64,000 bases of DNA, from the NCBI GenBank assembly GCA_964392305.1, contig CAYMPV010000001.1, positions 329,657 to 393,656 on the forward strand, read 5' to 3'. The number at the start of each line of letters is the position of its first letter. Position 1 is the stretch's first letter. The DNA is from JACKIC01 sp964392305 (GTDB lineage Bacteria; Planctomycetota; UBA1135; UBA2386). Both the position numbers and the translations under genes were made by a program. This document shows, one piece after another, positions 42,691-51,704 of the stretch. A model generated the notes under the pieces. It saw only the letters and a program-made list of their open reading frames with translations, was not told the DNA's origin and did not search any database.

Positions 42691-44340
42691 AAGGTGGCCC
42701 TGTGCCAGATCGACACGACGGTCGGTGACTTCGCCGGCAACGCGGCCAAGATCGCGGCGTTCGCGGCGCGGGCACTGGCCCAAGGGGCGCAGCTCGCGGT
42801 GTTCCCCGAACTCGCGGTCTGCGGTTATCCGCCCGAGGACCTGTTGACCAGCCGCGCATTCCTGGCCGCGCACGACGCGGCGCTCGAAGAATTGGCAACG
42901 GCGGTGCCCGCGGTGCTGCCGGTGCTGGTGGGTTGCGTCGCGCGCAATCCGGTCGCCGCGTCGGGAGGTGGGCGCGCTTTGCACAACGCCGTCGCGTTGC
43001 TGCACGAAGGTGAGGCGCGCATCGTCGCGCGCAAGAGCCTGCTGCCGACCTACGACGTGTTCGACGAGTCGCGTTACTTCGAACCCTGGCCGCGCCCGCA
43101 GGAGAACGTCGTGACGATCGCCGGCGAACGCGTCGGCGTGGTGGTGTGCGAGGACGGCTGGAACGACGAACGCTTCTTCGGTGAACGGCACTACGCGCTC
43201 GATCCCGTCGAGCGGGTCGTCGCCGCGGGTGCGCAGCTGGTCGTCAACCTCAGCGCCAGTCCGTGGTCGCTGGGCAAGGAGACCCTGCGGCAGCGCATGG
43301 TCGCGGCCGCGGCGGCGCGGCACGGCGTGCCGATGATCTACGTGAATCTGGTCGGCGGCGACGTCGAGCTGCAGTTCGACGGTGGTTCGCTCGCGGTCAA
43401 AGCCACCGGCGTCGCGTGCCAGCCGGTGTTGTTCGCCGAAGCGCTGCAGATCGTCGACACCAACGCGGCGTGGACCGAGGCGCCGTCGGCCTGCGCCGCG
43501 CCGCAGCTGCACCACGCGGCGATCGTGCAGGGCATCCGTGCGTATGCCGAGAAGTTCGGCTTCCCGCGCGCACTGATCGGGCTGTCGGGCGGCATCGACT
43601 CGGCGCTGACCGCGGCGCTGGCCGTCGACGCGCTCGGCGCGGTCAACGTCGTCGGCATCGCCATGCCGTCGGCGCACAGCAGCGCGCACAGCGTCGCCGA
43701 CGCGCTGCAGCTCGCGAACAACCTCGGCATCGTCTGCCACCGGTTGCCGATCGAGCCGTTGCGGGTCGCCTTCGAGCAGACGCTGGCGCCGGTGTTCGTG
43801 GGCACCGAGCCGGGCCTCGCCGAAGAGAACCTGCAGGCGCGCATCCGCGGCACGTTGCTGATGGCCTACGCCAACAAGCACGGGCACCTGCTGCTGACCA
43901 CCGGCAACAAGAGCGAGAGTGCGGTCGGCTATTGCACGCTCTACGGCGACACCAACGGTGCGCTCGCGCCGATCGCCGACCTGTGGAAGACCGAGGTCTG
44001 GGCGCTGAGCCGCTGGCTCAACCGCGACGGTGAGCGCATTCCGTGGAACTCGATCGAGAAGCCGCCCTCGGCGGAGCTGCGTCCCGATCAGCTCGACACC
44101 GACAGTTTGCCGCCGTACCCGCAGCTCGATCCCGTGCTGCGTCTGCTGATCGAAGAGCAGGTGCCCGTCGCCGAGATCGCGTTGCGCACCGGCATGGCGC
44201 GTGAGGTCGTCGCCGAGCTGCAGCGCAAGGTGCAGGTTTCGGAGTTCAAGCGGTACCAGTATCCGCCGACCCTGCGGGTCAGCGAACGCTGCTGGAGCGG
44301 CCGGCGCATGCCGGTTTCGCATCGCTTCCGCGAACAGTGA
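42688..44340 (+). CDS. nadE: Glutamine-dependent NAD synthetase
   Basis: The 550-residue protein joins an N-terminal nitrilase-type glutaminase to a C-terminal ATP-dependent NAD synthetase. The glutaminase triad is visible: the Glu in VFPELAVCGYPPEDLL, the Lys in RKSLLPTYDVFDE and the Cys in VVVCEDGWND. The synthetase part has the P-loop SGGIDSALTAAL near residue 295, and TGNKSESAVGYCTLYGDTNGALAPI. It amidates nicotinate adenine dinucleotide with ammonia channelled from glutamine. Both ends of the gene carry short tandem duplications. Confidence 0.96.
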   Translation: MKVALCQIDTTVGDFAGNAAKIAAFAARALAQGAQLAVFPELAVCGYPPEDLLTSRAFLAAHDAALEELATAVPAVLPVLVGCVARNPVAASGGGRALHNAVALLHEGEARIVARKSLLPTYDVFDESRYFEPWPRPQENVVTIAGERVGVVVCEDGWNDERFFGERHYALDPVERVVAAGAQLVVNLSASPWSLGKETLRQRMVAAAAARHGVPMIYVNLVGGDVELQFDGGSLAVKATGVACQPVLFAEALQIVDTNAAWTEAPSACAAPQLHHAAIVQGIRAYAEKFGFPRALIGLSGGIDSALTAALAVDALGAVNVVGIAMPSAHSSAHSVADALQLANNLGIVCHRLPIEPLRVAFEQTLAPVFVGTEPGLAEENLQARIRGTLLMAYANKHGHLLLTTGNKSESAVGYCTLYGDTNGALAPIADLWKTEVWALSRWLNRDGERIPWNSIEKPPSAELRPDQLDTDSLPPYPQLDPVLRLLIEEQVPVAEIALRTGMAREVVAELQRKVQVSEFKRYQYPPTLRVSERCWSGRRMPVSHRFREQ

Positions 44341-44400
44341 GTCGACGCGGACAGTGACTCGACGCGGACAGTGACTCGACGCGAGCAGTGACTCGAGCGG
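44334..44400. repeat. 17 bp tandem repeat, four copies, starting at the nadE stop codon
   Basis: The unit acagtgactcgacgcgg is repeated about four times. The first copy contains the nadE TGA and differs by one base; the last is slightly degenerate. It lies between convergent genes, so it could form structure in both transcripts, but no simple hairpin is obvious. Confidence 0.85.
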
Positions 44401-44424
44401 GGCCGTGATCGGCCGGCGGCGCGC

Positions 44425-46557
44425 TCAGTTCTTGCGCTTGAGCAGTTCGTCGAGCCCGCGCTTGAGCAGGTCGCCGCCCTTCTTCTCCAATTCCTTGGTC
44501 GCGGCGTCGCGCAGCGTCGCGGTCAGATCGGGCAGGCCGAGGGTGGGTGAAGTCACGGTGCCACCGAGGTTGGCTGCCGGCAGTTTGCCGCCCAAGGCCG
44601 CGAGCACCCGCGCGCCGTCCTTGTGTTTGGCCAGCAGGTCGCTGAGGTCGAGGTCGCACGCGACCTTGCCGTCGAGACCGACGCTGCCCTGCAGTCCGAT
44701 CTTCTGGCCACGCGCCAGCCACTCGCCGACCTTGCTGGTGACCTGGCCCTGGTGCAGGCGGAACTCGCAGCGGAACGCGTCGATCGCGAGCCGCTTGCCG
44801 TCGCCGAGCGACGCCGCCTCGCCGAGCACGGATCCCAGCGGTTGCAGCAGACCGCGCAACGCCGGGGCCGGCGAGAAGCTCGTCTCGCGCAGCGCGAGTT
44901 GGCCGCTGGCGGACCAGTCGTCGAGCAGTTGCAGCCAGTTCTGGCCGGGCGCGAACGCCATCGGCCCGGTTGCTTCGACCTGCAGGTCACCGACGCCACG
45001 CAGGTCGGTGGTGCTCGCGTCGAGGCCTGCGAACAGCGGCACGAGGTGCTGCAGCAACCCGGTCGCGGGAGCGCCCAGTTGGCCGTCGGTCCAGGCGAGC
45101 GTGAGCGTCGACGGCCGGCGGTCGCTGCCGACCAGATCCGCGGTGAACGAAGCCGTCAACGGGCCGCGGTTGAGTTTGCTGTCCTGCGTGGTCGTGACCT
45201 CGAGTCGCCCGCCGCGCAGCGAACTGGTCAGGCCCAGGCCGGTGAACTCGTAACCTCCCACGTCGACGCGTTCGGATGAGGCCGAACCCACGACCACGAG
45301 CTGCTGCTGCAGCGCCTGCACCGTCAGCTCGTGCAGCGTCGGTGGGATGCCGATCACGCACGACGAACGGCCTTTGGTGCCTTTGAGCCAGGTCGGCATC
45401 GGGCCGCCGAACGAGGCGAGTGCCTCCAGGTCCGCTTCACAACGGAAGGCGAGCAGTCGGGCGTCGCCGAGCAGCGTTTGCCGTTCTGCCTCACTCACGC
45501 CGCGCAGGCGCAGGAAGCCGAAGTCGGCGTCGAAACGGTCGGTGACCAGGTCCTGCACGCCATCGGCCGAGGCGCTGCCAACCGACAGGGTCGGCGCGAT
45601 CACCCAGCGTTCGCCGGTGATGTCCATGCCGTGTACCAGCGGGCCGGCGAGGCGCGGCGTCTGCACGGTCAGGTTGCCGTCGAGCAGCACCGCGCCACCA
45701 CTGGCGATGCGCGCCGTCAGCGTGCCGTCGACGAGGCCGGCGAGCGCGGTGAGTTGCCCAGGAGCGAACGCCGCGGCCAGCGGGTGGTAACGCGACAGGT
45801 CGAGACCCGCCGCACTGAACATCACGTCGATGTCCCGCGTGTCGATGTCGGCGTCGACCTTGACCGCGAGCTGGCCGCGCTGCGCGGAGGTGTTCGTCGG
45901 TTGCAGATCCGCCGTCAGATCCAGCGTGACCTTCTTCGCATCGAAGGTCTTCTGCGCGTTGCACGTGATGTTGGAGACGGCTTCGACCAGGGCGCCGTCG
46001 CGGCGGATCTCCAGCAAGGCGTCGCGCAGACGCAGGTCGAACTGCAAACGCTCGAGGCCCTGCACCTGGTGCTGGTGACGCGGCGGCGACGTGGTCGGTT
46101 GGCGCGGACTGCTTCCAGGTCGGTTCCCCGTCGTCGAACCGCTGCGGAATTCGAAGCCCTCGCCGAACAACGTGCCGAAGTTGGTGTTGCCGGCGGCGTC
46201 CTCCTCGACGCGAATCTCGAGGCCTTCGACGTTGCCGCTGAAATCGAAGCGGCCGGAGAACGCCTTCGTCAGGCTGAAGTCGCCGCCGACGCGCGCGACG
46301 CGCAGACACGGTTGCTCACGCGAGAAGCCCGGTGGGTTGGTGATCTCGACGCCCTGAACGCCGATGCCCGAGAACCACGAGAAGCCGATGCGGTCGATGC
46401 GGCACGGCACGCCGAGCTCCTGGGAGAGGTTGGCCTGCGCTTCGACACGGAAGGAGTCGAGGGCGATCGCGTGCGGCAGCGCGAGGATCAGCAGCACGAA
46501 CAGCACGAACAGCCCCAGGAAGATGCGCCAGAAACGGCGGCGGCGCTTCGGTGGCAT
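44425..46557 (-). CDS. AsmA-like large envelope protein
   Basis: The 710-residue protein has a strongly basic N-terminus (PPKRRRRFWR), one membrane helix (IFLGLFVLFVLLILALPHAIAL) and a long beta-rich periplasmic part typical of the AsmA/YhdP group. These proteins form long lipid-transfer grooves between the membranes. The C-terminus ends in a short amphipathic tail (KKGGDLLKRGLDELLKRKN). An ATG at 46602 would add 15 Ser-rich residues with atypical codons, so the inner ATG at 46557 is preferred. It is divergent from the Fic-like gene. Confidence 0.78.
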   Translation of the reverse strand: MPPKRRRRFWRIFLGLFVLFVLLILALPHAIALDSFRVEAQANLSQELGVPCRIDRIGFSWFSGIGVQGVEITNPPGFSREQPCLRVARVGGDFSLTKAFSGRFDFSGNVEGLEIRVEEDAAGNTNFGTLFGEGFEFRSGSTTGNRPGSSPRQPTTSPPRHQHQVQGLERLQFDLRLRDALLEIRRDGALVEAVSNITCNAQKTFDAKKVTLDLTADLQPTNTSAQRGQLAVKVDADIDTRDIDVMFSAAGLDLSRYHPLAAAFAPGQLTALAGLVDGTLTARIASGGAVLLDGNLTVQTPRLAGPLVHGMDITGERWVIAPTLSVGSASADGVQDLVTDRFDADFGFLRLRGVSEAERQTLLGDARLLAFRCEADLEALASFGGPMPTWLKGTKGRSSCVIGIPPTLHELTVQALQQQLVVVGSASSERVDVGGYEFTGLGLTSSLRGGRLEVTTTQDSKLNRGPLTASFTADLVGSDRRPSTLTLAWTDGQLGAPATGLLQHLVPLFAGLDASTTDLRGVGDLQVEATGPMAFAPGQNWLQLLDDWSASGQLALRETSFSPAPALRGLLQPLGSVLGEAASLGDGKRLAIDAFRCEFRLHQGQVTSKVGEWLARGQKIGLQGSVGLDGKVACDLDLSDLLAKHKDGARVLAALGGKLPAANLGGTVTSPTLGLPDLTATLRDAATKELEKKGGDLLKRGLDELLKRKN

Positions 46558-46637
46558 GGGACTGCTGGGTGACGCTGACGTGGATCCCGAGGAGCTTTCC
46601 ATGGACGGGCCTGATCATGCCGAAAAGGGATGCGGTG

Positions 46638-47417
46638 ATGAACGGGGCGCAACAATCCGATCCGAGCATGCTCGAGCGTATCGATCTGGCGTTGGCCAGC
46701 CGCCTGGTGCGCGCGATCGGCGAGCCGGAGCCGTTGGCGACGGCGCAGCAGGTGCTCGACGGGATGCGCGCCGCATCACCCACGGACGCCGCCTTCCTGG
46801 CTTCCCTGCTGAGGTTGCGCGGTTTCGTGCTCGCCGACGAGGACGCCCTGGCGGTGTTGCGCAACGAACCCGGGCGCCTGTCGGCAGTGTCACAGGAGTA
46901 CCGGATGCTGCGGGGTCTCGAGAAGGGGCTCGTCGCGATGCGCGAGCGGGCGCGCGAAGGGTCGCCGCCGGACGGTTGGTTCCTGTTGGAGATGTTCCGC
47001 GCGATGACGCAGGAACTGCCGCGCTTCCGCAACAACGAGCTGCGACGCGGGCCGCCGTGGGACGCGGTGCTCTACACCAACTACCCGTCGCCCGATCAGC
47101 TGCACTACCTGCTGGACACGTTCGACGTCGCGCACCACTACCGCGACCACCCGATGCTGTTCGGCGGCTTGCACCCGATCCGGCAAGGATTCCGCATCCT
47201 GTGGCGGTTCGCCCGGATCGCGCCCTTCCCGGACTTCAACGGCGTGATGGCGTGGCTGGCGATGAACGCCTGGCTGCAGAGCAAGGGTTACCCGCTGTTG
47301 CCGGCCGAGCCGCTCGATCAGGCGTTCGTCGCCAAGCTGATCGGCGGGCCGCCGCCGACCAGGATCGTGCAGTTCGAGGCCAGGCTGCTGGTCGCGATCG
47401 AACGCGCGGCTGCCTGA
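46638..47417 (+). CDS. Fic-fold protein lacking the catalytic residues (pseudo-Fic)
   Basis: The 259-residue protein fits the Fic domain along its second half. RFRNNELRRGPPWDAVLYTNYPSPDQLHYLLDTF matches the flap region. The core motif, normally HPFxDGNGRxxRLL, reads APFPDFNGVMAWLAMNAWLQSKGYPLLP. The catalytic His is Ala, the second Gly is Phe and the Arg is Val. AMP transfer is therefore very unlikely; the protein may bind nucleotide or a partner instead. The start at 46638 has AGGG at a suitable distance. It is followed closely by a HepT/MntA pair on the opposite strand. Confidence 0.8.
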   Translation: MNGAQQSDPSMLERIDLALASRLVRAIGEPEPLATAQQVLDGMRAASPTDAAFLASLLRLRGFVLADEDALAVLRNEPGRLSAVSQEYRMLRGLEKGLVAMRERAREGSPPDGWFLLEMFRAMTQELPRFRNNELRRGPPWDAVLYTNYPSPDQLHYLLDTFDVAHHYRDHPMLFGGLHPIRQGFRILWRFARIAPFPDFNGVMAWLAMNAWLQSKGYPLLPAEPLDQAFVAKLIGGPPPTRIVQFEARLLVAIERAAA

Positions 47418-47436
47418 ACGGATGTGTAGTGGCCGG

Positions 47437-47853
47437 TCAGAGCCAGCTGGCAGCGGCAGCCGCGAACTCTTCGAGGTCGGGCAACTCGTTGGCCAAGGTC
47501 GAGGCGATGCGCGCGTAGTCGATCGTGGCGTAGTGGTGCGCGAGCACGTTGCGCAAGCCTGCCCAACCCATCAACCGGTTTGCCAGTCCGCGCTCGATGC
47601 GGCCGGCATCGGCGAGATGCTCGAACGCCTGCTGGTAGGTCACCGCGCTCGGTTGTTCCGCATCTGCCGCGGCGTGAAGAGCCAGATCGATGGCGGCCTG
47701 AGCTGCGACGTAGAGCGCGTGCGACACCATGTGCTGGGTGTCCCGGTCCTTGATCAGTGCCTCGACGTCGAATCGCTGCCGATAACGCCGCAAGTCGGCG
47801 AGTGAGTCCTGGAGCAAGCCCAGACGTCGCAGCACGGTCTCGCGCTCGACCAT
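47437..47853 (-). CDS. hepT: HepT-like toxin (HEPN RNase)
   Basis: HepT is the RNase toxin of the HEPN-MNT toxin-antitoxin type. The 138-residue all-helical protein carries the HEPN active-site motif RxxxxHxY as RNVLAHHY near residue 110. The ATG overlaps the stop of the upstream antitoxin by one base, so the pair is translated together. A longer upstream reading frame is rejected because it runs into the partner gene. The toxin would be held inactive by MntA through AMP addition to the Tyr in the motif, as known for the family. Confidence 0.92.
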   Translation of the reverse strand: MVERETVLRRLGLLQDSLADLRRYRQRFDVEALIKDRDTQHMVSHALYVAAQAAIDLALHAAADAEQPSAVTYQQAFEHLADAGRIERGLANRLMGWAGLRNVLAHHYATIDYARIASTLANELPDLEEFAAAAASWL

Positions 47854-48272
47854 CAGCTGGCGCCTCGTAGGCGGGTCTGCATCGCCGACAGTCGGATTCT
47901 CTGGGCCTCTTCGTATGCCGGCTTGAAGTCCAGCCACCTCGAAGTCGCGTTGGCTTCGAACACGTGGCGCGCGTCCACCTCACGGTCCAAGATCACGACC
48001 CGCTCCGGCAGCAGCGCCCCGAGCAGCGGCAACTCGGCGTTCTGCAGGTCGACGAGGTCGACCTTGCGGCCCGTTGCGGTTTCGAGTCGAGCCACGATCT
48101 GTCCCCAGGCGACCGCTCCGGCTGGCAGCGATGCAGCTGGCATCACCGCGACGTCCACGTCGCGCCCTTCCTTGCCGCGAGCCACCGAGCCGAAGACGTA
48201 TGCCCATCGCAAGTGCGGCTCGGCCTCGAGCACGTTCTTCACGGCGGCAATCAGTTGCGCGGACGAGGCCAT
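47853..48272 (-). CDS. mntA: MntA-like antitoxin (minimal nucleotidyltransferase)
   Basis: The 139-residue protein has the nucleotidyltransferase motif GSVARGKEGRDVDVAV, a GSx(n)DxD signature with both metal-binding Asp residues present. In HEPN-MNT systems the MNT antitoxin adds AMP to the HepT toxin. It lies upstream of hepT with a one-base overlap. The pair stands alone and is flanked by house-keeping genes. Confidence 0.92.
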   Translation of the reverse strand: MASSAQLIAAVKNVLEAEPHLRWAYVFGSVARGKEGRDVDVAVMPAASLPAGAVAWGQIVARLETATGRKVDLVDLQNAELPLLGALLPERVVILDREVDARHVFEANATSRWLDFKPAYEEAQRIRLSAMQTRLRGAS

Positions 48273-48321
48273 GTGGGCAGCGTAGGCAGGCCCTGATGAG
48301 GCAGCAAGCTCGTGTGTCCGA

Positions 48322-49095
48322 TCAGGCTCGCGGCGCTGCGGCGCGGATGCTGCGCACCACGCCCAACGGCAGGACGGTGTCGTGGTCGAGTTGCAGCTGC
48401 GCGAAGTCCAGACCGGTCAGCACGCCGCACACGGTCGTGTTGGCGACGACCTCGACCGGGCGCCCGAACAGTCCCAGCCGATGGCGGAAGACGCGTTCGA
48501 GGTGGGTGGTGTTGGCGTTCTGCAGGTCGGTGAGCATGCGGTCGATCTGCACGGCGAGTTCGACCAGCAGCGCGTATCGATCGATCACCTGTCCGGTCGA
48601 CAGGGCCAGCGAGGTTGCGATCGGCTCCAGGTCGGGGGGGAACCGGACGCGGTTGCAGTTGATGCCGACGCCGATCAGGTAGGTGGTGGGGCCGCCGACG
48701 CCCGCGTCGATCAGGACCCCCGCGAGCTTGCGGCCGTCGAGGAAGACGTCATTGGGCCACTTGATGCGCAGCGGGCGCCCGGCGAAGCCTTCGCAGGCCT
48801 CGGCCACCGCGACCGGGGTCGCTGCCGGCAGACCCAGCGGGCTCGGCAGGACCGCCGTGAAGCGAAAAGTCACGGCCAGATCGGCGCCCGGCTCGTCGTG
48901 CCATTCCCGCTGCTGGCGCCCCCGGCCCCGGGTCTGATGGTCGGTCCAGAACACGGCGTCGACGGGCGCGGCCGGACTGTCTGGATGCTTGGCAGCGGCA
49001 AGATCTTGTGTCGAAGGACACGACGGCACGAAGTGGCACTGTGCGAACCGTGTGCGCTCGCGGAGCAGTGTCTCGATCTGGGCAGCGTCGACCAT
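48322..49095 (-). CDS. birA: Biotin protein ligase BirA (no DNA-binding domain)
   Basis: The 257-residue protein attaches biotin to acetyl-CoA carboxylase. It has STQDLAA, the biotin-adenylate motif GRGRQQREW near residues 57-65, RIKWPNDVFLDGRKLAGVLI and IGVGINCN. There is no N-terminal helix-turn-helix, so it is a type I ligase without repressor function. The ATG at 49095 is used. It is divergent from the glycosyltransferase gene. Confidence 0.94.
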   Translation of the reverse strand: MVDAAQIETLLRERTRFAQCHFVPSCPSTQDLAAAKHPDSPAAPVDAVFWTDHQTRGRGRQQREWHDEPGADLAVTFRFTAVLPSPLGLPAATPVAVAEACEGFAGRPLRIKWPNDVFLDGRKLAGVLIDAGVGGPTTYLIGVGINCNRVRFPPDLEPIATSLALSTGQVIDRYALLVELAVQIDRMLTDLQNANTTHLERVFRHRLGLFGRPVEVVANTTVCGVLTGLDFAQLQLDHDTVLPLGVVRSIRAAAPRA

Positions 49096-49134
49096 TGCAG
49101 CAGTTGGTTGGCAAACCCCGACATCATCGTCGAC

Positions 49135-49162
49135 TGAAGTTGCAGATCCAGTTCTGCCGATG
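49135..49162 (+). promoter_or_regulatory. Sigma-28-like promoter for the glycosyltransferase gene
   Basis: TGAA is followed by 17 bases and GCCGATG on the plus strand, about 40 bp before the ATG at 49204. It resembles the motif upstream of cheY, HDOD and the sigma factor. If real, it ties the glycosyltransferase to the flagellar regulon. Confidence 0.4.
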
Positions 49163-49203
49163 CTGTGGAAGTGCTGGACGGTGGCGTCCAGGCAGGCAAA
49201 GGA

Positions 49204-51669
49204 ATGAACAGGACTGGCGAGCTACTGCCCAGAGGGTTTCAGGGTCCGGTGACGGCCTGGAGCTCCCTCGTGCCCTCGGCGGCGCGTGTGCTGCAGCTGC
49301 CCCGCGATCGCCGCGCCTGGCGTTCCGCTCCTGCCGACGCCTTCGCCTACGACCTCGTCGAGGTCACCGCGGTCACCGAATCCGCCGGTCGCATCGAGGA
49401 TGCGCTGGCCGACCTGTGTGCTCGGCTCGAGACCGGCGGCACCTTGCTGCTCGACTTCGACAATCAGCAATCCGCACGCGCGCTGCGTCTGGCCGTCGAA
49501 GGCCGCAGCAGCAGCTTCGAACCGCTGGGCAGCAGCGACGATCCGTCGCAGGTGCTCAGCCTGAAGAGGGTATTGGCCGCGGCCGTGGCCGCGGGCCTGA
49601 CGGTGGTCGACGTCCTGGCCGTTCCTGACGGCAGCAGCGACTTCCGCGACGGCTTCTGCGCGTCGCTGTTCACCCATGGCCTGTTGCCGGTCGACTGGCT
49701 CGACGGACCGCCCGCAGCCCGCTACTGGGTGGTCTGCCGCAAGGTCGCCCCACTCGCCGGCACAGTGGTCCTCGCCGGTGGTGATGCCGCCGCACGCACG
49801 CGCACCAAGGACTGCCTCAGTGCTTACCTGCCCGAGGACTGGGAAGTCGTCGAGGGCGAGGGCGTGCTGGAGAGCGCGCAATGGAATCGCGGCATCGCCG
49901 CAGCCCGCGGCGAGCTGGTCTGGCTGCTGCGCGCCGGGTCGACGCCGAGCGAAGAACTGTTCGTCGCGCAGAGCGTGCGGGCGGGCATCGGCTCGGTGGC
50001 GCCGTCGGCGGACGACCTGCGCTGCAATTCCGGCGACATCGCCGGACTGATGTTGCCGCGCGTCGATCTGCTGTTGGTGGGCCCGATCCCCGAGAACTAC
50101 TCGAACACGCAGGTCGCCCTCGAGGATTACAGCATGCGGCTCGACGCCCGGCTGCCCGAGGTCGAACTGGTGCCGCACGCGCTCGAGAATCCGCCGATCC
50201 CTGTCGAGAATCCGGCCCAGTTCGCGGCCGAGGCTCAGGAGCTGTTCGCGCGTTGGTCACAGCTGACCGGCGATCAGCGCGCCGCCGATCCGGCTGCGGC
50301 AGCGCCGCCGGAACCCGAATGCCCGTGGGCAGGCCGCTCGCCGAAGGTGTCGCTGTGCATGATCACGCGCAACGAGGAGCGTTTCCTCGGCGAGTGCCTG
50401 CGTCTGGCGAAGGACGCCGTCGACGAGATCGTGATCGTCGACACCGGCTCCACCGATCGCACCATCGAGATCGCGGAGTCGTTCGGCGCGCGCGTGTTGC
50501 ACCGGCCGTGGGACGACGATTTCTCGGCGCCGCGCACGGCCGGCATGCGCGCCGCGACCGGCGACTGGATCCTGATCCTCGACGCCGACGAGTTCATCGC
50601 CGAGGGCGGCTGCAGCCGCATCCGTGAGCTGGTCGAGGATGTCCGGATCAGCGGCTACCACCTGCACTTCGTCAACGTCTACGGCAAGGGCCGAACGATG
50701 GGCGTGATGATGGTGCGACTGTTCCGCAACCTGCCGGGCGTCGAGTACCAGAACATCATCCACGAGCAGGTGACGCCGAGCCTGCAGCGGGCCGGGGCCG
50801 AACGCGGCCTGGTCCTCGGCAGCGCCAACGTGGTGGTCGATCACCACGGTTACACCGACGAGGTGATGGATCAGCGCGGCAAGAACGAGCGCAACGAGCG
50901 CCTGTTCAAGAAGCAGCTCGAACTGCATCCGGACGACATCTACACGCACTACAAGTACGGCGACTTCCTGCGGCGTGTGCCGGGTCGCGGGGAGCAGGCG
51001 CGCGCCGAGCTCGAGAAGTGTCTGCAGATGATCATCGACGGCCCGCCGAGCCTGCCCAGGGGTCTGCCCTTCGCGGGTGAGGTCGCGGCACTGTGCGCAC
51101 TCGAGGCGGCGAGAATCGGCGACAACGCGCGGGCCCGGGCGGTGCTCGACATCGCGCTGCGTCGGTTCTTGCCAACTCCCAACCTGCACTACCTGAGCGC
51201 GAATCTGTGCCTGGCCGAGGGGCGCGCCGAAGACGCGATCACGCACTTCCGGCGTTGCCTGGCCTACCGTGGTCAGGTCCTGGTCGTGCCGATCCAAGAA
51301 GGCATCACCAGCTACGTCTCGCTGACCGGGATCGCGCAGGCCTGGCTGCTGCGCGGCGACTCCGAACGCGCGCGCCGGCTGCTGACGCAGGCGATCGCCA
51401 TCGAACCTTCCTACGAAGTCGCGCACCTGGTGCTGTCGCGACTCTGGCTGCAGCAAGGCGATCTGCAACGCGCGCTGCAGGTGATGACCTCCTTCCTGGC
51501 AGCGCATCCGGACTCTCCGGGAGCCTGCCAACAGACGACGCTGATCCTGCAGCGCCTTGGCCACAAGGCCGAGGCGAAGCGCATGGGCCAGCACGCCGTC
51601 CGCTTGCTCGAGGCGCGTGCCCTCGATCACGAGGCGGCGGCGATGAACGAAGTGCTGGCCACGATTTGA
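49204..51669 (+). CDS. GT2 glycosyltransferase with methyltransferase-like and TPR parts
   Basis: The 821-residue protein has three zones. Residues 1-200 look like a methyltransferase fold without the usual SAM loop (ALADLCARLETGGTLLLDFDN). Residues about 380-530 form a family 2 glycosyltransferase: VSLCMITRNEERFLGECL, EIVIVDTGSTDRT and the DxD-type motif ILILDADEF. The rest holds TPR-like repeats. This arrangement is used by enzymes that glycosylate proteins, and its place before the flagellar filament genes suggests flagellin as substrate. That last point is inference. The start at 49204 is preferred; a GTG at 49165 is possible. Confidence 0.85.
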   Translation: MNRTGELLPRGFQGPVTAWSSLVPSAARVLQLPRDRRAWRSAPADAFAYDLVEVTAVTESAGRIEDALADLCARLETGGTLLLDFDNQQSARALRLAVEGRSSSFEPLGSSDDPSQVLSLKRVLAAAVAAGLTVVDVLAVPDGSSDFRDGFCASLFTHGLLPVDWLDGPPAARYWVVCRKVAPLAGTVVLAGGDAAARTRTKDCLSAYLPEDWEVVEGEGVLESAQWNRGIAAARGELVWLLRAGSTPSEELFVAQSVRAGIGSVAPSADDLRCNSGDIAGLMLPRVDLLLVGPIPENYSNTQVALEDYSMRLDARLPEVELVPHALENPPIPVENPAQFAAEAQELFARWSQLTGDQRAADPAAAAPPEPECPWAGRSPKVSLCMITRNEERFLGECLRLAKDAVDEIVIVDTGSTDRTIEIAESFGARVLHRPWDDDFSAPRTAGMRAATGDWILILDADEFIAEGGCSRIRELVEDVRISGYHLHFVNVYGKGRTMGVMMVRLFRNLPGVEYQNIIHEQVTPSLQRAGAERGLVLGSANVVVDHHGYTDEVMDQRGKNERNERLFKKQLELHPDDIYTHYKYGDFLRRVPGRGEQARAELEKCLQMIIDGPPSLPRGLPFAGEVAALCALEAARIGDNARARAVLDIALRRFLPTPNLHYLSANLCLAEGRAEDAITHFRRCLAYRGQVLVVPIQEGITSYVSLTGIAQAWLLRGDSERARRLLTQAIAIEPSYEVAHLVLSRLWLQQGDLQRALQVMTSFLAAHPDSPGACQQTTLILQRLGHKAEAKRMGQHAVRLLEARALDHEAAAMNEVLATI

Positions 51670-51704
51670 GGCCTTTTCCCACCCCCGAGACGAGGAGAGT
51701 AGAC

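Noticed and set aside
44334..44400. Tandem repeat considered as CRISPR
   Set aside because: Repeats are contiguous without spacers and only 17 bp long.
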